Source of the DNA: an uncultured bacterium
GTDB taxonomy: Bacteria > Cyanobacteriota > Vampirovibrionia > Gastranaerophilales > Gastranaerophilaceae
Direction: 5' to 3'
Length of the DNA: 64,000 bases
Assembly: GCA_958366705.1 (NCBI GenBank)
Contig: CATXCB010000004.1
Location: 87,036 to 151,035 of the forward strand
The position numbers and the translations under genes are program-made. Below are positions 7,531-16,293 of the stretch, piece by piece. Numbering within the stretch: the stretch's first letter is position 1; every line of letters starts with the position of its first letter. The notes under the pieces were generated by a model that saw nothing but the letters and a program-made list of their open reading frames with translations, did no database searches and was not told where the DNA came from.

Positions 7531-9540
7531 TTATACACTTGTCGTTAAAGATGGAGCAATGGATATAAATTGTCTAACTAAATCTGCATCCCATTGTGTA
7601 CCGGCACCTTCTTTTAATATTGCACAGGCTTTTTCAATAGGCATACCTTTTCTGTACGGTCTATCACTTACAAGAGCGTGATAGGTGTCTGCGACAGATA
7701 CAATTCTTGCAGCTAACGGTATTTCATTACCTTTTAACTGTTCAGGGTAACCTTTTCCGTCTAATCTTTCGTGATGGTATTTTACAATCGGAATTAAATC
7801 TCGTAAAGCCTCATTTGGAGCAAGAACTTTTTCTGCTCCTATTGTAGGGTGTTGCTTCATTATTTCCCATTCTTCATCTGTTAATTTGCCAGGTTTTTTT
7901 AGAACATTTTCCGGAATTCCGATTTTACCTACATCGTGTAAAAGTGCTCCGATTTTAATTCTTTCAACTTCATTTTCAGGTAAATTTATCGCGCGTGCCA
8001 GTGCTTCTGCATATCTTGAAACAGAAGTTGAGTGACCTTTTGTATATGGGTCTTTAGCATCAATTGCACCGGCTAAAGATGTTGCCATTTCCATCAAGTG
8101 ATTATGGTTAACAATTTCTTCCTGATTGAATTTATGTACAAGTTCTTCTTCAAAATTTATTCCTATTTGAGAATGGCGTTTTGCAAGAACTTCTGCAAAT
8201 GAGTTCAGAGCAACATCATCCCAGAAATTAAAATCAGAAGAACTTACAATTGCAGACATACCTTCTTTGTACCCTTTAGCCTGAGATATAAACATTGCCT
8301 GTTCTGCCAGAATTAATAATTTTTCCTGATCTTGAGAACATTCAGGGTACGTTGAGATTCCTACAGATACTTTTACCGGCCCAACATCATCAACAAAACA
8401 GCAGGATAAGCAGTAGGTTATGTATTCAGCTAAGTATTTTGCATCACGGGTATCTGTTTCAGGCATTATTATTGCAATTTCGTCGCCGCCGTATCTTCCT
8501 GCGATGTCTGTGTTTCTTATGTTTTGCTTAACTTTTTCAGCAATGATTTTTATAACTTCATCGCCTTTTGCGTGACCTAGTTCTCTATTTATTTTTGAAA
8601 TATTATTAACGTCGAACATAACAACAGATAAAGGTTTTTCTGTTGTTTTTGCTTTTTCAAGTTCTTTTGCTAATTTTTCCTGGAAACCTCTGTGATTGTA
8701 TAGTGATGTTAAAGTGTCTGTATTTGCATATTTGCTTGTTTGTTCCAGAAGCTGAACATTATGAATAAACATTCCCATATAATTAGAAAAGAATGTTACA
8801 ATATTGGTATTTATATTTGTAATACATTGTCCTACAAGCATTACGCCAATACATTTATTGACAGACATCATAGGAAGTATTACAGAACCTGTTTTCATTA
8901 AATATGGTATATTTAAGTAATTAATATTGTCTTTTTCGATGATAGATTTTGTTTTAAAGCATTGAATAATAGGATTATTTTCATCTGACAAAAATACTTT
9001 TGAAGAGTATGAATTTCCTGCATTACTGTGAATTTTCAGATTTATACATTTTGACTGCTCATGCAGCAATCCGAATCCAATAAAACACCATTTTAGTTTA
9101 TTTACAAAAATATTATTCAATTGGTTAAATAAATCTACAATACTATTGTTATTTTGAAAGGCATCAGAAACGCTTTTCATAATGTCAAAGTAATTAATGT
9201 TCGAATTTATATTAAATGTTGTGTTATCCGGCTCTGTGTTATAAAGTCTTGATTTTGTAATTGTTGTATTGAAATTATTTATAGTCTCAACAATACTGTT
9301 TAAACTTGTTTCTTCTGCAACAGATATTGGTTTGATTAATTTTTCAAGTTTCTTTTTGGTAGTTTTTGTTTCTTTAACTTTTTCAATAGTTGAATTATCA
9401 ACAGAAAAAGGATTTTTAGGAACAGAAATCATAGGAGCATTCTCTATCGGACTTTTTACTTTTCCAATAGGATTTGAACTCAAGTTCTTTTTATCAGACT
9501 TTTTAGTTTTATTTACTTGTTTATTTGTCAAATTTTCCAA
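7531..9540 (-). CDS. GAF-GGDEF-HD-GYP cyclic-di-GMP protein
   Basis: 669-aa cytoplasmic signalling protein with both synthesis and degradation modules for cyclic di-GMP. The first ~100 residues are Lys/Asn/Thr-rich and probably disordered. A GAF-like sensory domain follows (about 150-265), then GGDEF with GRYGGDEI (GGDE near residue 350, intact), a linker, and an HD-GYP phosphodiesterase with LLHDVGKIGIP (HD near 535) and HHERLDGKGYP (near 587), also intact. No membrane span. It is a stand-alone gene reading towards the 9-mer cluster at 7.1-7.3 kb and divergent from galE. Which activity dominates cannot be judged from sequence. Confidence 0.93.
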   Translation of the reverse strand: MENLTNKQVNKTKKSDKKNLSSNPIGKVKSPIENAPMISVPKNPFSVDNSTIEKVKETKTTKKKLEKLIKPISVAEETSLNSIVETINNFNTTITKSRLYNTEPDNTTFNINSNINYFDIMKSVSDAFQNNNSIVDLFNQLNNIFVNKLKWCFIGFGLLHEQSKCINLKIHSNAGNSYSSKVFLSDENNPIIQCFKTKSIIEKDNINYLNIPYLMKTGSVILPMMSVNKCIGVMLVGQCITNINTNIVTFFSNYMGMFIHNVQLLEQTSKYANTDTLTSLYNHRGFQEKLAKELEKAKTTEKPLSVVMFDVNNISKINRELGHAKGDEVIKIIAEKVKQNIRNTDIAGRYGGDEIAIIMPETDTRDAKYLAEYITYCLSCCFVDDVGPVKVSVGISTYPECSQDQEKLLILAEQAMFISQAKGYKEGMSAIVSSSDFNFWDDVALNSFAEVLAKRHSQIGINFEEELVHKFNQEEIVNHNHLMEMATSLAGAIDAKDPYTKGHSTSVSRYAEALARAINLPENEVERIKIGALLHDVGKIGIPENVLKKPGKLTDEEWEIMKQHPTIGAEKVLAPNEALRDLIPIVKYHHERLDGKGYPEQLKGNEIPLAARIVSVADTYHALVSDRPYRKGMPIEKACAILKEGAGTQWDADLVRQFISIAPSLTTSV

Positions 9541-9795
9541 AACTAAATCTACCTACATTTTTTCTCTATAAGTCTTGTGATAAAAAATAATTGACCGATT
9601 AGTCATATTTTTTTACATTACTATACAATTTTAACTAACAATACTGTAAAAACAATACTTCAAATAGATGGATTCCACACCAAAACTAAATATAATTTAT
9701 TCTACTACATTTATAGTATAAAACATTTTAATTAAAATTTCCAGTGCGTTGATATTATTTATTAACTTCTATTAATTTTATATATAAATTTGTGA

Positions 9796-9801
9796 TATAA
9801 T
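9796..9801 (+). promoter_or_regulatory. -10 box of galE
   Basis: TATAAT at 9796-9801 predicts a start near 9808 and a very short leader holding AGGGGTGG just before the ATG at 9822. No convincing -35 hexamer is seen at the expected distance. Confidence 0.5.
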
Positions 9802-9821
9802 AGTATTCAGGGGTGGAAAAC

Positions 9822-10841
9822 ATGATTTTAGTTACCGGCGGAGCAGGTTATATAGGTTCTCATACTGTCATATCATTATTGAAGTCTGGATATGATGTTG
9901 TAATTTTTGACAGTTTAGAATTAGGGCATAAACAAATTATAGAATCTTTAAACTCTATTCAGGCAAAGGGTAGAGTTATAGATTTTATTCAAGGGGATTT
10001 GAAAAATATTCAGGATATAAAATCTGTGTTTTTTAAATACACTGATATTTTTGCAGTTGTCCATTTTGCTGCATATTCTCAGGTTGGCGAGTCTGTTCAA
10101 AATCCGCAAAAATATTATTACAATAATGTTTTTGGAACATTAAATCTGCTAAATGCAATGCTCGAAAATAATGTTAAAAATATCGTTTTTTCTTCAACAG
10201 CAGCAACTTATGGAAATTCAATCTATACTCCGATTGATGAAAATCATCCTCAAATACCAATTAATCCATACGGAAAATCAAAATTGATGGTTGAAAATAT
10301 TATGGATGATTATGATAAAGCGTATGGTTTGAAATCTGTAAGACTGAGGTATTTTAATGTTGCAGGGGCGGATTCAGAAAATTGTGTTGGCGAATGGCAT
10401 GAACCTGAAACTCATTTAATACCAAATATTTTGAAATCCACATTTTCTGGAGGTAAAACTTTCGAAATGTATGGAACTGATTACTGTACCAAAGACGGAA
10501 CTTGCATTAGAGATTATATAAATGTTGAAGATTTAGCAAAAGCACATATTCTGTCTCTTAAATATTTAGAAAATGGCGGCGAGACTAATTTCTTTAACCT
10601 TGGAACACAGGAGGGCAGCAGTGTGAAAGAAGTTTTTTCAAATTGTGAAAAAGTCACACAGAAATCTATTTTAGTAAATGAAAAACCTAGAAGAGCCGGT
10701 GATCCTCCTATTCTTGTAGCTTCCAAAAGTAAAGCTGAATCTGTATTGGGCTGGTGTCCGGAAAAGACACTTGAAGAGAGTATAAAAACCGCTTATGAAT
10801 GGGAATTTAAACTTGAAAATATTCAGAATTGTATAAAATAA
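9822..10841 (+). CDS. galE: UDP-glucose 4-epimerase
   Basis: Interconverts UDP-glucose and UDP-galactose (or the GlcNAc/GalNAc pair) in the cytosol, feeding surface glycan synthesis. Extended SDR fold: the N-terminal Rossmann motif GGAGYIGSH lies directly after the start, and the catalytic set is SSTAATYG and YGKSK (YxxxK). Later motifs RYFNVAGA and RDYINVEDLA are typical of GalE. I start it at the ATG at 9822 rather than the in-frame GTG at 9813, because the GTG is part of the Shine-Dalgarno stretch AGGGGTGG and MILVTGGAGYIG is the normal family start (339 aa). It heads the rightward glycan locus, 201 nt before LicD. Confidence 0.95.
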   Translation: MILVTGGAGYIGSHTVISLLKSGYDVVIFDSLELGHKQIIESLNSIQAKGRVIDFIQGDLKNIQDIKSVFFKYTDIFAVVHFAAYSQVGESVQNPQKYYYNNVFGTLNLLNAMLENNVKNIVFSSTAATYGNSIYTPIDENHPQIPINPYGKSKLMVENIMDDYDKAYGLKSVRLRYFNVAGADSENCVGEWHEPETHLIPNILKSTFSGGKTFEMYGTDYCTKDGTCIRDYINVEDLAKAHILSLKYLENGGETNFFNLGTQEGSSVKEVFSNCEKVTQKSILVNEKPRRAGDPPILVASKSKAESVLGWCPEKTLEESIKTAYEWEFKLENIQNCIK

Positions 10842-10978
10842 TTAAAAGAATAACCTAAATTTTATTAACAGAAATTTTTTATTAACATCCAATCCTTATT
10901 GTTCTTTGATGTAAATTTAAGAACTCTTAATAATGCTTGATTTATCTTATTTTTTAAGTTAACTTGTATCTATAAGTA

Positions 10979-10994
10979 TTAACCATAAGGTTAA
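10979..10994. promoter_or_regulatory. Palindrome upstream of the LicD operon
   Basis: TTAACC-ATAA-GGTTAA is a perfect 6-bp inverted repeat in the 201-nt gap between galE and LicD. It could be an operator or a small hairpin in the leader. No regulator is assigned. Confidence 0.3.
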
Positions 10995-11042
10995 TAACCT
11001 GATGGCTAATAAATTGGAATTAAGTCAAAATAATCGGGCAAA

Positions 11043-12032
11043 ATGGAAGAGAATTCTTATACTTCTCAAAGTACGTTTTTACGTATTTTTAAAGGGATAT
11101 TATTAAATATTTTTTCAATATCAGACGCAGATTACAGCCATAAATTAATAAAAATTTTAGGCATAAAATTTAGAATATTAAAATCCGCAAATAAAAAACG
11201 AGTGTCTGTAGATTATACTCAATATTCTGATATTACTAAAATCCCTCCGGCAGATGGGTTTTTAAGGGATTATCAACTTGCATTGTTGTCTATTTTAAAA
11301 GAAATGGATAGAATTTGTGCTTCTCACAATATAAGATACTGGCTTAGCGGCGGAACTTTATTAGGGGCAATGCGTCATAAAGGTTTTATACCGTGGGATG
11401 ATGATGTTGATACAGATATGATGAGGGAAGATTATGAAAAATTCCCTGCTATATTTAATTCTTGCACTACTAATCCTGATTTGTACTGCGAGCTTTGGAG
11501 AGATAAACACGCCTCTGCAACCTGTATTTTGAAGATTCGCCACAGAAAAATAAGGCAGGCTTTTGTGGATATTTTTCCGCATGATTTCTATTATACAAGT
11601 GTTCAAGGCAGTGATAAGAAAAAGCTGAATAAAAAGATTAAAAATATCAGAAAAATGATTAGTTTAAATCCTTTTAGAATATCTGATATTTCGACTTTAG
11701 AAAAATTCTTTAAAAATATTACTGAAGAGAAAATTAACGAAAAAATAGAGGTTGATGAAAGAATAAAACCTTCCATTCACTGGGGAATTGATTTTCCGCA
11801 TAGATGGAATAATTGGATTTATGATTATGAGCAGATTTTTCCATTGAAAAAGATTAAGTTTGAGGGGTATGAGTTTAATTGTCCGAATGATACCGATTTT
11901 ATGTTGAAAAATATTTATGGAAACTACATGAGTTTTCCAAAAAGTATTTGTCCGCATCATACGGATGAAGCTGCTTTTACAGAAGAAGAAAAAGAGGAAT
12001 TGAACATGTTAAAAGGAGAGATAAGTGGCTAA
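11043..12032 (+). CDS. LicD-family phosphotransferase (second copy)
   Basis: Predicted to attach a phospho-alcohol from a CDP donor to a surface glycan. Catalytic block: SGGTLLGAMRHKGFIPWDDD at about residues 102-121, in canonical form (unlike the first copy, which has FGNLLG). The C-terminal PLKKIKFEGYEFNCPNDTDF block and YGNYMSFP parallel the copy at 2.6 kb. Residues 23-44 (IFSISDADYSHKLIKILGIK...) are the shared tag, here after a ~20-residue extension. 329 aa. It overlaps the TagF-like gene by 8 nt, so the two are translationally coupled. The CDP donor may come from the IspD/TarI-like enzyme two genes on. Confidence 0.92.
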   Translation: MEENSYTSQSTFLRIFKGILLNIFSISDADYSHKLIKILGIKFRILKSANKKRVSVDYTQYSDITKIPPADGFLRDYQLALLSILKEMDRICASHNIRYWLSGGTLLGAMRHKGFIPWDDDVDTDMMREDYEKFPAIFNSCTTNPDLYCELWRDKHASATCILKIRHRKIRQAFVDIFPHDFYYTSVQGSDKKKLNKKIKNIRKMISLNPFRISDISTLEKFFKNITEEKINEKIEVDERIKPSIHWGIDFPHRWNNWIYDYEQIFPLKKIKFEGYEFNCPNDTDFMLKNIYGNYMSFPKSICPHHTDEAAFTEEEKEELNMLKGEISG

Positions 12033-13278
12033 ATTACGACCGTTAGAACGTATTTTTTCTATAACAAACAGTGGGACAGATAAATTGATTATGTTTTTAG
12101 GTATTCCAATCAGGATTGATCAGTCTAAATATTATAAAGAAATTTGCGATTCAATGCCTATAGATAACAATAAGATTGTTTTTTCTAATTTTAACGGTAA
12201 TGGATACGGCTGTAACCCTAAATATATAGCAGAAGAAATTATCAAGCAAAATTTGCCGTATGATTTGGTTTGGCTTGTAAAAAATGTTTCTAAAGAGGAA
12301 AAAAATTTCCCGAAAAATATTCGTCTGGTTGGGTATAATACAAAATCAGCATTGGAAGAATTAGCCGGTGCAAAACTTTGGATAGATAACCAGAGAAAAA
12401 ATTATTTTATTAAAAAAGGACTTACTAAAAAGAAAAATCAATATTATATTCAAACCTGGCATGGTTCGTTTGGTATAAAAAAACTTGATGCAGATGTTAA
12501 AGCTTTTACCGGAGAATTAAAGCAAGAGTGGGTAAATCGAGCAAAATTTGATTCTTCTATGATGGATTATTTGCTGACTAACAGTGAGTTTGAAAATCAA
12601 ATCTTTAAAAGAGCTTTGTGGTTCGAAAATGAAATCAAACAAGTTGGACATCCGAGAAATGATGTTTTCTTTAAAGAATCAGAAGATATAAAAAATAAAG
12701 TTTATGCGTTTTATAATATTCCTAAAGATAAAAAAGTATTACTCTATGTTCCATCATTCAGGGATGATAATGATATAAGCTGTTATCAATTAGATTATGA
12801 CAGAATTTTAGAAACCTTGAATAATAAATTTGGAGGAGATTGGGTTTGTATATCAAGATTGCATCCTAGAGCGAAGAAGTTTGATAAATGCTTGATAACA
12901 GAGAGCTCAAAAGTGATTGATGGAACTTTTTATCCTGATATTCAAGAATTGCTTGTTAGTGCAAATGCTGCAATAACAGATTATTCTAGCTGTATTTTTG
13001 ATTTTGTTTTGACAAAAAATCCTGGATTTATATTTGCAACAGATATCGATAAGTTTAATAACGATAGAGGTTTTTATTATCCATTGGAACAAACACCGTT
13101 TTCTATTGCGATTAATAATGATGAACTTGTTAAAAATATTGAAAACTTTGATATGGATTCATACAAAAAAAGAGTGGAAGAATTTTTGACCGGAAAAGGT
13201 TCTATAGAAGACGGACATGCTTCTGAACGTGTGGTAGAGCTAATTAAACAAATTATGAACGGGGAGAAAGATGACTAA
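12025..13278 (+). CDS. CDP-glycerol/ribitol phosphotransferase, TagF/TarL-like
   Basis: GT-B-like enzyme of the CDP-glycerol:poly(glycerophosphate) glycerophosphotransferase family, which builds or primes alditol-phosphate chains at the inner face of the membrane. Motifs seen: TWHGS (144-148), GHPRND (208-213), SRLHPRA and ITDYSSCIFDF, all typical. Residues 10-31 (IFSITNSGTDKLIMFLGI...) are the shared tag, replacing the usual N-terminal extension. The start is GTG at 12025 with AAAAGGAGAG ideally placed; it overlaps LicD by 8 nt and the next gene by 8 nt. 417 aa. Such enzymes are best known from Gram-positive wall teichoic acids but also occur in Gram-negative capsule loci. Glycerol versus ribitol cannot be decided. 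Confidence 0.88.
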   Translation: MAKLRPLERIFSITNSGTDKLIMFLGIPIRIDQSKYYKEICDSMPIDNNKIVFSNFNGNGYGCNPKYIAEEIIKQNLPYDLVWLVKNVSKEEKNFPKNIRLVGYNTKSALEELAGAKLWIDNQRKNYFIKKGLTKKKNQYYIQTWHGSFGIKKLDADVKAFTGELKQEWVNRAKFDSSMMDYLLTNSEFENQIFKRALWFENEIKQVGHPRNDVFFKESEDIKNKVYAFYNIPKDKKVLLYVPSFRDDNDISCYQLDYDRILETLNNKFGGDWVCISRLHPRAKKFDKCLITESSKVIDGTFYPDIQELLVSANAAITDYSSCIFDFVLTKNPGFIFATDIDKFNNDRGFYYPLEQTPFSIAINNDELVKNIENFDMDSYKKRVEEFLTGKGSIEDGHASERVVELIKQIMNGEKDD

Positions 13279-14017
13279 TATTGCAATAATATTTGCAGGT
13301 GGAACAGGGCAAAGACTTAGTAATGGAGAAAACTCTATTCCAAAACAGTTTTTGAAAATTAATGATAAACCTATTATTATTCACACTCTTGAACTTTTTC
13401 AAAAACATGAAGGGATTGATAAAATTTATATATCAATTCATCCTGATTATTATGAGTATATGCAAGATTTAGTTAAGCATTATTATATAACTAAAACTGC
13501 AGGTATTGTAAAAGGTGGAGCAACCGGGCAGGATTCTATCTATAATGCTCTGAAACTTGCTCAAAGTGAGAATTCTGACGATTCAATCGTTTTAATTCAT
13601 GATGGCGTAAGACCAAATATTACTCCGGAAGTTATTACTTCAAATATTGAATGTGCCAGAAAAAATGGTAATGCAATAACTTGTACTTCTTGCTTTGAAA
13701 CAATTTTGATATGCGAAAACGAAATAAATCCAAAACATGTTCCTTATAGAAAACACACTTATGCAGCACAGGCTCCGCAGAGTTTCCATCTGGGGGAAGT
13801 TGTGCAGGCTCATGAAATTACAAGAAAAACTAATCCTAATTATACGGATATTGTTGATACCTGTACTTTATTTAAAAGCTTAAATAAAGAAACGTATATG
13901 GTTAGTGGAAACCGCGGGAATATAAAAATTACAACGATTGAAGATTTATATATCTTGAGAGCGTTAATTCGTTATAAAGAGGATTTAGAAGCTTTTGGAT
14001 TGCAAAATGGGAAATAA
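13271..14017 (+). CDS. IspD/TarI-like cytidylyltransferase
   Basis: Makes a CDP-alcohol from CTP and a sugar-alcohol phosphate. The fold is the IspD type: AGGTGQRL (9-16), PKQF (24-27), a DGVRP motif and a late TDIVDT segment. IspD proper acts on methylerythritol phosphate. The position directly after a TagF-like transferase and LicD makes a D-ribitol-5-phosphate (TarI) or similar alditol-phosphate role more likely here. 248 aa is normal. It overlaps the upstream gene by 8 nt. The next gene is an SDR, an arrangement resembling the fused IspD-reductase enzyme Bcs1 of Haemophilus, although the SDR here is of the extended epimerase type. Confidence 0.85.
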   Translation: MTNIAIIFAGGTGQRLSNGENSIPKQFLKINDKPIIIHTLELFQKHEGIDKIYISIHPDYYEYMQDLVKHYYITKTAGIVKGGATGQDSIYNALKLAQSENSDDSIVLIHDGVRPNITPEVITSNIECARKNGNAITCTSCFETILICENEINPKHVPYRKHTYAAQAPQSFHLGEVVQAHEITRKTNPNYTDIVDTCTLFKSLNKETYMVSGNRGNIKITTIEDLYILRALIRYKEDLEAFGLQNGK

Positions 14018-14021
14018 AATT

Positions 14022-15041
14022 ATGACAAATACTATTTTTGAAGAAGATATAAAAAATATAACCACGAATTTTGATATGTCAGTTTTTGATGGAAAAACAG
14101 TTCTTGTTACCGGAGCAACAGGCTTGCTTGGCAAACTCTGTGTGAAAAGTCTGCTCTCATCAGGGTACAACACACAGGTAATCGCTCTTGTGCGCGATAA
14201 ATCAAAAGCTGAATCTGTTTTTGACGAATCAAAAAGACTTTCTTTTTTGGTGCAGGATATAAATCAAAAAATTCAAACAGAAAGAAGAGTTGATTATATT
14301 ATTCATACAGCAAGTACAACATCATCAAAAGATTTTGTCGAAAAACCTGTAGAAACTATTTATACAGCAATAAACGGCACCAGAAATGTTTTGGAATTTG
14401 CAAAGAATAAAAAAATTACAGGCATGGTGTATTTATCATCACTGGAAGTTTATGGAGTGCCGTCAAAAGAAAATATAAAAGAAGATGATTATGGATTTAT
14501 AGATATTTTAAATCCGAGAAGCAGTTATTCAGAGAGTAAAAGAATGGTTGAAACCTTATGTGTGTCTTATGGGTGTGAATATGGAGTACCTGTAAAAATT
14601 GCAAGACTTGCCCAAACTTTTGGTGCAGGAGTTTCAAAATATGATAATAGAGTTTTTGCACAATTTGCAAAATCTGTAATAAATGAAGAAAATATTGTAC
14701 TTCATACTAAAGGTGAAACTAAAAGAAATTATTGTTATACAACAGATGCAATTCGCGGAATTTTCACTATATTAACCAAAGGTGAAAAGAATAATGCATA
14801 TAATGTAGCGAATAAAAATACGTATATTTCGATTGCAGATATGGCGAAATCTTTAGAAAATGACAAAACCAAAATTGTTTTTGAAATAGATGATGTTAAC
14901 CGCGGTTACAATCCAACAGTCCTAATATGTCTTGATACAGAAAAACTGGAGGCTCTTGGCTGGAGGGCAATAGTAGATTTAGATGAGATGTTTGAAAGAA
15001 CAATTGGGGATTTAAAATTACAGGTGATGGATGAAATTTAA
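14022..15041 (+). CDS. NAD-dependent epimerase/dehydratase (extended SDR)
   Basis: Nucleotide-sugar-modifying enzyme or reductase of the extended SDR family. Rossmann motif TGATGLLG (30-37 from the chosen start), then YLSSLEVYG and the catalytic YSESK. Middle and C-terminal motifs (IARLAQTFGAG, NYCYTTDAIRG, YNVANKN) resemble UDP-glucuronate decarboxylase and dTDP-sugar epimerases. I use the ATG at 14022, 10 nt behind GGGA. An ATG at 14007 and a TTG at 13995 are in-frame alternatives that would overlap the upstream gene. Inference: it supplies a modified sugar, or the alditol-phosphate substrate of the neighbouring cytidylyltransferase. It overlaps the pyruvyltransferase by 11 nt. Confidence 0.82.
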   Translation: MTNTIFEEDIKNITTNFDMSVFDGKTVLVTGATGLLGKLCVKSLLSSGYNTQVIALVRDKSKAESVFDESKRLSFLVQDINQKIQTERRVDYIIHTASTTSSKDFVEKPVETIYTAINGTRNVLEFAKNKKITGMVYLSSLEVYGVPSKENIKEDDYGFIDILNPRSSYSESKRMVETLCVSYGCEYGVPVKIARLAQTFGAGVSKYDNRVFAQFAKSVINEENIVLHTKGETKRNYCYTTDAIRGIFTILTKGEKNNAYNVANKNTYISIADMAKSLENDKTKIVFEIDDVNRGYNPTVLICLDTEKLEALGWRAIVDLDEMFERTIGDLKLQVMDEI

Positions 15042-16284
15042 AGATTTTTTATATTCAAAAAAAGAAGAAAAAGAACATACGGTTTTTAATATACTGGGTT
15101 TAAAATTTAAAATTAGAAATGGCCAGAACATTTTTAAATATAAAGGTAAAGAAAAACATTATGATGTAGGAACGATTTCTTTTAATATGCACTCTGCTAC
15201 TTATAATTTTGGTGCAGCATTACATTCTTATGCTTTCCAGAAATATTTAGATAAACACGGTGTTAGTAATGTTATTGTAAATTATTATCCAGAAACTGCG
15301 AGATTGAATTTTATCACAGAAAAAATTCTAAATAACTTTAGAGAAAAAGATTATTCAACATTACAACAAAATTTGATTTATGGATTGTATGTATTGCAAA
15401 AAAAACTGAAATTTGCAAAATTTTTCAAAAGATATTGTAAGGTTACAAAGTATAGATATGAATTAGGTACTCTATCTCAATTAAAAAATATAAACCGTTT
15501 TGTATGTGAAACAGATATTACCTGGGCAAAATTTAAAATTGGAGGTTATGACAGAGGATTTTTGTGTGATTTGCCTAATATGAAGAAAAAAGATAATGTA
15601 GCTTATTCTGTTGATTTTGGTTATGGTAATTTAACTGGTAAGAATGCTGCTATGCTTAAAAAATATGCCAAAAATTTTAAATATATATCTATTCGAAATC
15701 TTTTAAAATTAGAAGATTTTAAACAGGCAATACAAAGAGATGACGTAGTTGTTACAATTGATCCGGTATTTTTATTACAGGCTGAAGATTATATAAAAAT
15801 TTCTAAAAAACCGCAAATAAAGGAAGATTATATCCTTGTTTATAACTGTGCTGATAATAATCTTGATATGAGAGAAAAAGCAGCCGCATTTGCAAAAGAA
15901 AGAAATCTTAGAGTTGTAGAAATAAATTCATACTCAAGAAATGTAATTGATTTTAAAGATTCGTTGCCGACCCCTGTTGGAATAGAGGAATTTTTGGGGC
16001 TAATTATCGGTTGTAAGTATTTGTTTACAAATTCATACCATGGTATATGTTTTGGAATTATATTTAATAAATCTTTTTATATATTTTCAAGAATTTTTGA
16101 ATCCGAAAAACTTTTTGTTCTTATGGAATTGTTTGGGTTGAAAGATAGGTTTGTAAATGAAAGTGAGAGTATTGTTGAACAAGATATTGACTATATTAGT
16201 GTTAATAACAGATTAAATTCACTGCGTAAAGATTCTGAAGAATTTATTCAGAAAACAATTATAGATAATAAGGAAAGAGTATAG
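15031..16284 (+). CDS. Polysaccharide pyruvyl transferase family protein
   Basis: Family that adds pyruvyl ketals to glycans or, in related members, transfers other groups. The N-terminal part NMHSATYNFGAALHSYAFQ after the tag is the family start (usually NxGDxL), and the C-terminal part has IIGCKYLFTNSYHGICFGII, the conserved S/T-x-x-HG region. Residues 6-29 (FLYSKKEEKEHTVFNILGLK...) are the shared glycan-enzyme tag. 417 aa. The start ATG overlaps the SDR gene's end by 11 nt. The target sugar is unknown; pyruvylation would add negative charge to the polymer. Confidence 0.85.
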   Translation: MKFKDFLYSKKEEKEHTVFNILGLKFKIRNGQNIFKYKGKEKHYDVGTISFNMHSATYNFGAALHSYAFQKYLDKHGVSNVIVNYYPETARLNFITEKILNNFREKDYSTLQQNLIYGLYVLQKKLKFAKFFKRYCKVTKYRYELGTLSQLKNINRFVCETDITWAKFKIGGYDRGFLCDLPNMKKKDNVAYSVDFGYGNLTGKNAAMLKKYAKNFKYISIRNLLKLEDFKQAIQRDDVVVTIDPVFLLQAEDYIKISKKPQIKEDYILVYNCADNNLDMREKAAAFAKERNLRVVEINSYSRNVIDFKDSLPTPVGIEEFLGLIIGCKYLFTNSYHGICFGIIFNKSFYIFSRIFESEKLFVLMELFGLKDRFVNESESIVEQDIDYISVNNRLNSLRKDSEEFIQKTIIDNKERV

Positions 16285-16293
16285 GACAAAATA

